64,000 bases of DNA, taken from assembly GCF_002102175.1 (NCBI RefSeq), contig NZ_LQOX01000143.1, positions 20,961 to 84,960 on the forward strand, written 5' to 3'. The notes beneath the pieces were generated by a model, which was not told where the DNA came from, ran no database searches, and worked only from the letters and a program-made list of their open reading frames with translations. The position numbers and the translations under genes are program-made. The DNA is from Mycobacterium gastri. GTDB lineage: Bacteria; Actinomycetota; Actinomycetes; Mycobacteriales; Mycobacteriaceae. Positions 60,989 through 64,000 of this stretch are shown here, one piece after another. Within the stretch, counting starts at the first letter, position 1. Each line of letters begins with the position of its first letter.

Positions 60989-61749
60989 CGCGGCATCCTG
61001 CGCCACACGAACTGCGGCAACAGCCGCATCGCGAAGAACATCGGCCGCAGCGCCCACGGGACCCAGGCGGTGCGCCGGCCCTTCGCCAGGGCCCGCGCGG
61101 TGGCCTCGGCCACTTGCGCCGGGGTGCTGGACAGCGGCGCGGGCGACATGCCTTCGGTCATGCGTCCGATCACGAATCCCGGCCGCACGATCAGCAACCG
61201 CACTCCGGTGCCGTGCAACGCGTCGGCCAAACCGCTGGCGAAGCCGTCCAAGCCGGCCTTGGCCGACCCGTAGACGTAATTGGCGCGACGGACCCGTACC
61301 CCGGCCACCGAGGAGAACACCACCAGTGTTCCGGTGCCGGCCTGGCGCATGGCCACGGCCAGATGAGTGAGCAGACTGACCTGGGCGACGTAATCGGTGT
61401 GCACGATGGCGATCGCATGCTCGGCGTCCGTCTCGGCCCGGGTCTGCTCCCCCAGGATGCCGAAGGCCAGCACCGCGGTGCCGATGGGTCCATAGTCGTT
61501 GGTGATCGCGGTGACCAGTGGGCCGTGGCTGGCGAGGTCGTCGGCGTCGAATTCTGTGGTGTGGACGGCTGTCGCCGCTGCCGCCTTGACCGCGGTGACT
61601 TGCTCGGTGAGCTGGTCGGCCCGGCGTGCGGCCAGTATCACCGTCGCGCCGGGGGCCAGGCGGCGCGCGAGTTCGGTGCCGATCTCGCTGCGGCCGCCGA
61701 AAATTACCACCGGAGCTGCGCCCGTGTCGTCCACGGCTGCGATTATCAC
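60985..61749 (-). CDS. Short-chain dehydrogenase, DprE2-like (Rv2073c)
   Basis: This 254-residue SDR has the cofactor motif FGGRSEIGTELARRL in place of the usual TGxxxGxG, like DprE2 (Rv3791), of which Rv2073c is a paralogue. The active-site serine region (VVFSSVAGVRVRR) and YGSAKAG with Tyr and Lys are complete. It may reduce a keto sugar lipid; this is inference from the paralogue. The start is a GTG, 14 bp from the divergent F420 gene. It reads into cobL with a four-base overlap. Confidence 0.88.
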   Translation of the reverse strand: MIIAAVDDTGAAPVVIFGGRSEIGTELARRLAPGATVILAARRADQLTEQVTAVKAAAATAVHTTEFDADDLASHGPLVTAITNDYGPIGTAVLAFGILGEQTRAETDAEHAIAIVHTDYVAQVSLLTHLAVAMRQAGTGTLVVFSSVAGVRVRRANYVYGSAKAGLDGFASGLADALHGTGVRLLIVRPGFVIGRMTEGMSPAPLSSTPAQVAEATARALAKGRRTAWVPWALRPMFFAMRLLPQFVWRRMPR

Positions 61750-61763
61750 CTGCGCTAGCGTGG

Positions 61764-62180
61764 GTGGCGATGGCGAAGACCACTACGCGGCTTTCCGACG
61801 ACGCAATGGCGTTTCTCACCGAACGCCATCTGGCCATGCTGACCACACTGCGGGCCGACAATTCGCCCCATGTGGTAGCGGTGGGATTTACTTTCGACCC
61901 GATCACGCATATCGCTCGGGTGATCACCACCGGCGGCTCGCAGAAGGCGGTCAACGCCGAGCGCGGCGGGGTCGCGGTGTTGAGCCAGGTGGACGGCGCG
62001 CGCTGGCTGTCGTTGGAGGGTAAGGCTTCGGTGAATCGCGATATCGACGCCGTCCGTGATGCCGAATTACGCTATGCCCAGCGCTATCGGACCCCGCGGG
62101 CCAATCCGCGACGGGTGGTCATCGAAGTTCTCGTGGAGCGGGTGTTGGGGTCGTCGTCGTTGCTTGACCGGGTGGAGTAG
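61764..62180 (+). CDS. F420-dependent biliverdin reductase (Rv2074-like)
   Basis: This 138-residue split-barrel protein is close to Rv2074, which uses F420H2 to reduce biliverdin to bilirubin. Seen motifs: TERHLAMLTTLRADNSPHVV, ARVITTGGSQKAVNAERGG and ARWLSLEGKASVN. The GTG at 61764 matches the Rv2074 start; an ATG at 61770 is the alternative. Its last 62 bp overlap, tail to tail, the end of the PI-PLC-like gene. Confidence 0.9.
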   Translation: MAMAKTTTRLSDDAMAFLTERHLAMLTTLRADNSPHVVAVGFTFDPITHIARVITTGGSQKAVNAERGGVAVLSQVDGARWLSLEGKASVNRDIDAVRDAELRYAQRYRTPRANPRRVVIEVLVERVLGSSSLLDRVE

Positions 62181-63624
62181 CTGCTAGGTAGCGCACCCAT
62201 GCGCCGCCGACGGGTCCGGCCACGGCGTGCAGCCGGGCGTTCTGATTCCCCGTTCGCGGCAGGGCGAAGTCTGCGTTGACGGCCGCACAGGCTAACGGCG
62301 CCTGGTCGAACCTCACCGGATTTGGCGTCAACGTCCAGGCGCCCGCGGCGTTGAGGCAGGCGGCGGGGTGCGGGGCTTCGCACGGCGCGGCCATCCAGCG
62401 GCCGTTGGCCGCTTGGAGGGTGCAGCTTGCGGCGCTCGCACGCGGTTCGTCGGGCGCCCAGCTCCACAGCGTGGCCTGGATACGCCCGTCTTCAGGGAGC
62501 AACTGGTCGAAGCCGAACAGGTTGACACCGCAATCGGTCATCGCCTGCACCTTCGACGGTGTCAGCGCCTGTGGGTTCGCCGGGGGGCCGGGTTGGGCTG
62601 GTGAGGGCCGACACCAACGTGGAGTCCTCGTAGTAACGAACGAGCTTTGTTGCATACACGTCGCTGCCGTAGGTGGCGTCGCAGCTGGGGTACGGTAGCT
62701 CGACGTGGAGCCGCTCTCCACCTCGGGGCCCTTCCACGCGAAGACGTCATTTGACCAGCTCGGTACACACGAACTGACGAGCACAACTTGTGCGCCCGCG
62801 GCGCGGACATCGTTGCGTGACGTCTGTAGCGGGAGCGGGACGCAGCCATTGGCGGCGCCCTGGTCCGGGTCGGGGTGATAGATCAGGCTTGTTCCGTCGG
62901 GACGCCGGAGGGTGTCTTCCAGTGTGGCGAGTGTTGACGAGTATGCCGCGGCGTCCTGCAGCTCGTCTTCGAGGTAGAGCAGGATGACCTCGTCGGTGTG
63001 ACCGGGGGTGTTGAGCCAGTTCTTGATCTGTGGGAGCACCGCGGCGAACGGCGGCTCGTTGGTGCAGCCCAGGTTGCCGTTCGCGGGTGCGAGCCCGTGG
63101 CAGACCGTGACTTCTCGCTTGCCGAGGAGCTCCACCCTTGGGATGTAATGCAAGTCGAGTTCGAGGCCGCGGACGTCGATGTCCAGCTGTTGGGTCAGCG
63201 AGAGCTGCTGGTTGGAGTCGGCATGCGAGAGCGTAAATGAGTCGCTGAGGCTGTTGAACGAGTTGTGGGTGCCCAGCCACTGAGCTTGGCTGATCGGCAA
63301 TGCGTCTCCAAGCGCGTACTGGAATTGCGCCGTGCGGTGCACCCATGACCGCAGATAGGCGTCCCGGGCTGCCTGGGTGACTTTATGGGCGAGCGGGAGT
63401 ACGCAGTGTGTGTCCGCGATGCCGACGCGGCGACATTCCGCGGCGACGGCGTCGGCGAACTTGTTGAGTGCCACGCACGGAATGGCGATGGGACTGATGG
63501 CGTCGCAGGGTGCTGTGGGCGAGGCTTGCTCTGGCGGGTCGGCGGCTACCGGTGCGGGCGTGATCAATAACAGACTGGTCACGCTAACGACGGCCGCTGT
63601 CTGCAGCCATCGGGTGCCGGGCAT
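62119..63624 (-). CDS. Secreted PI-PLC-like protein with a compensated frameshift (Rv2075c-like)
   Basis: This is a 501-residue exported protein with a signal peptide (AVVSVTSLLLITPAPVAA). It has the phosphatidylinositol phospholipase C X-domain pattern: catalytic His in WLGTHNSFNS, metal-type residues in VRGLELDLHY and the second His in VTVCHGLAP. Between 62588 and 62686 the frame is shifted. The other frame gives the sensible CDATYGSDVYATKLVRYYED and STLVSALTSP, while the main frame gives Pro/Thr-rich nonsense. Both borders are homopolymers (four G at 62687-62690, six G at 62582-62587). So either about 33 residues are altered or the assembly has two errors. It matches Rv2075c. Confidence 0.82.
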   Translation of the reverse strand: MPGTRWLQTAAVVSVTSLLLITPAPVAADPPEQASPTAPCDAISPIAIPCVALNKFADAVAAECRRVGIADTHCVLPLAHKVTQAARDAYLRSWVHRTAQFQYALGDALPISQAQWLGTHNSFNSLSDSFTLSHADSNQQLSLTQQLDIDVRGLELDLHYIPRVELLGKREVTVCHGLAPANGNLGCTNEPPFAAVLPQIKNWLNTPGHTDEVILLYLEDELQDAAAYSSTLATLEDTLRRPDGTSLIYHPDPDQGAANGCVPLPLQTSRNDVRAAGAQVVLVSSCVPSWSNDVFAWKGPEVESGSTSSYRTPAATPPTAATCMQQSSFVTTRTPRWCRPSPAQPGPPANPQALTPSKVQAMTDCGVNLFGFDQLLPEDGRIQATLWSWAPDEPRASAASCTLQAANGRWMAAPCEAPHPAACLNAAGAWTLTPNPVRFDQAPLACAAVNADFALPRTGNQNARLHAVAGPVGGAWVRYLAATPPGQATTTTPTPAPRELR

Positions 63625-64000
63625 GCGCGGTACTTTGGCACTTCGATGGGCGGGTTTCTAGGGATGTTGTCGAAGTGTTGTAATCGGGGTTTGGTGGTGG
63701 GCGGTGGCGGTTACGGGGGCGAGGCGAGCAGCTGCCGGGCTATCCGGCTTGATGGATATACCCGCCGCGGCGGACGGGTTCCAACCTTGCCGAAGTTCGT
63801 CTCGTCTGTAACCAAGAAGACCACGATGACGACGGAGCTGGTGCTCGTCTATCGATCTCGAAACAGCGGCTTTCCACTCCGATCAAAGCACGATGCGACA
63901 ATCTCATCAATTGATGCCTTTAATACTGCAGCCGTAGTTCGTGATCATTGGTTTTCCTGTCGCTGGTAGTGGGATAGCTGGGCTCGGTATTGGTGTCGTC
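63625..64000. other. Right-end intergenic region, AT-rich from about 63830
   Basis: These 376 bp upstream of the PI-PLC-like gene have no convincing coding frame. The last 170 bp are clearly poorer in GC than the rest of the window (about 40% in the 60 bp around 63900), which may mark a promoter region or the edge of imported DNA. Confidence 0.5.

Noticed and set aside
63646..63969. 107-codon plus-strand frame at the right edge
   Set aside because: Codon use is atypical, no ribosome site or family motif is seen, and it covers the expected promoter region of the PI-PLC-like gene.
1..64000. tRNA, rRNA, CRISPR arrays, phage attachment sites or replication origin
   Set aside because: I looked for regularly spaced repeats, tRNA-like cloverleaf ends and rRNA core sequences and found none. 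Absence by eye is not proof for small RNAs.

Overview
The window is chromosomal DNA from a mycobacterium. GC is high, genes are dense with many 1-14 bp overlaps, and GTG or TTG starts are common. The gene order follows Mycobacterium tuberculosis Rv2037c to Rv2075c, as I recall that map; no search was run. It is not the tuberculosis complex itself: the polyprenol-mannose synthase and the lipoprotein N-acyltransferase, fused there, are separate genes here. Several M. tuberculosis genes are also missing from their usual places (the Rv2055c-Rv2060 alternative ribosomal proteins, the Rv2063 toxin-antitoxin pair and the methyltransferase Rv2067c), and other genes sit there instead. A non-tuberculous mycobacterium is the best reading.

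Layout. 1-5.1 kb: a patatin-like lipase cut by the window edge, then a four-gene carbohydrate ABC importer, all on the minus strand. 5.4-11.5 kb is an accessory block: an MFS exporter divergent from an XRE regulator, an IS256-type transposase remnant, and a ferritin-like diiron protein with its flavin/2Fe-2S reductase, divergent from a TetR regulator. 11.5-18.1 kb: an NTF2-like protein and pncA, a DoxX protein with an unusual 11-residue repeat tail, a kinase-like fusion protein, lipT and lppI. 18.3-20.1 kb: a small mercury-type island (truncated merR, thioredoxin-like gene, merB-like gene) ending in a broken 13E12 repeat gene. 20.2-35.3 kb: an SDR/PEP-mobile-domain protein and pks12, a 4,148-residue two-module polyketide synthase for mycoketide.

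35.7-43.8 kb: a small zinc-motif protein, rbpA, ppm1, lnt, an amidohydrolase, fxsA, a dienelactone hydrolase, small exported proteins and an F420-type oxidoreductase. 43.9-61 kb holds the aerobic cobalamin pathway in pieces: cobN, then cobG-cobH-cobIJ, then cobK-cobM-cobL on the opposite strand. Between them lie an mmpS/mmpL exporter pair, the beta-lactamase blaC and sigC. 61-63.6 kb: a DprE2-like reductase, an F420-dependent biliverdin reductase and a secreted PI-PLC-like protein.

The observation I rate highest is at 57-58.3 kb. A membrane protein with an anti-sigma zinc motif and a histidine-rich loop lies directly upstream of sigC, in the same uninterrupted reading frame. No cognate anti-sigma factor is known to me for M. 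tuberculosis SigC, so this is a candidate built-in or lost regulator, with a plausible copper link.
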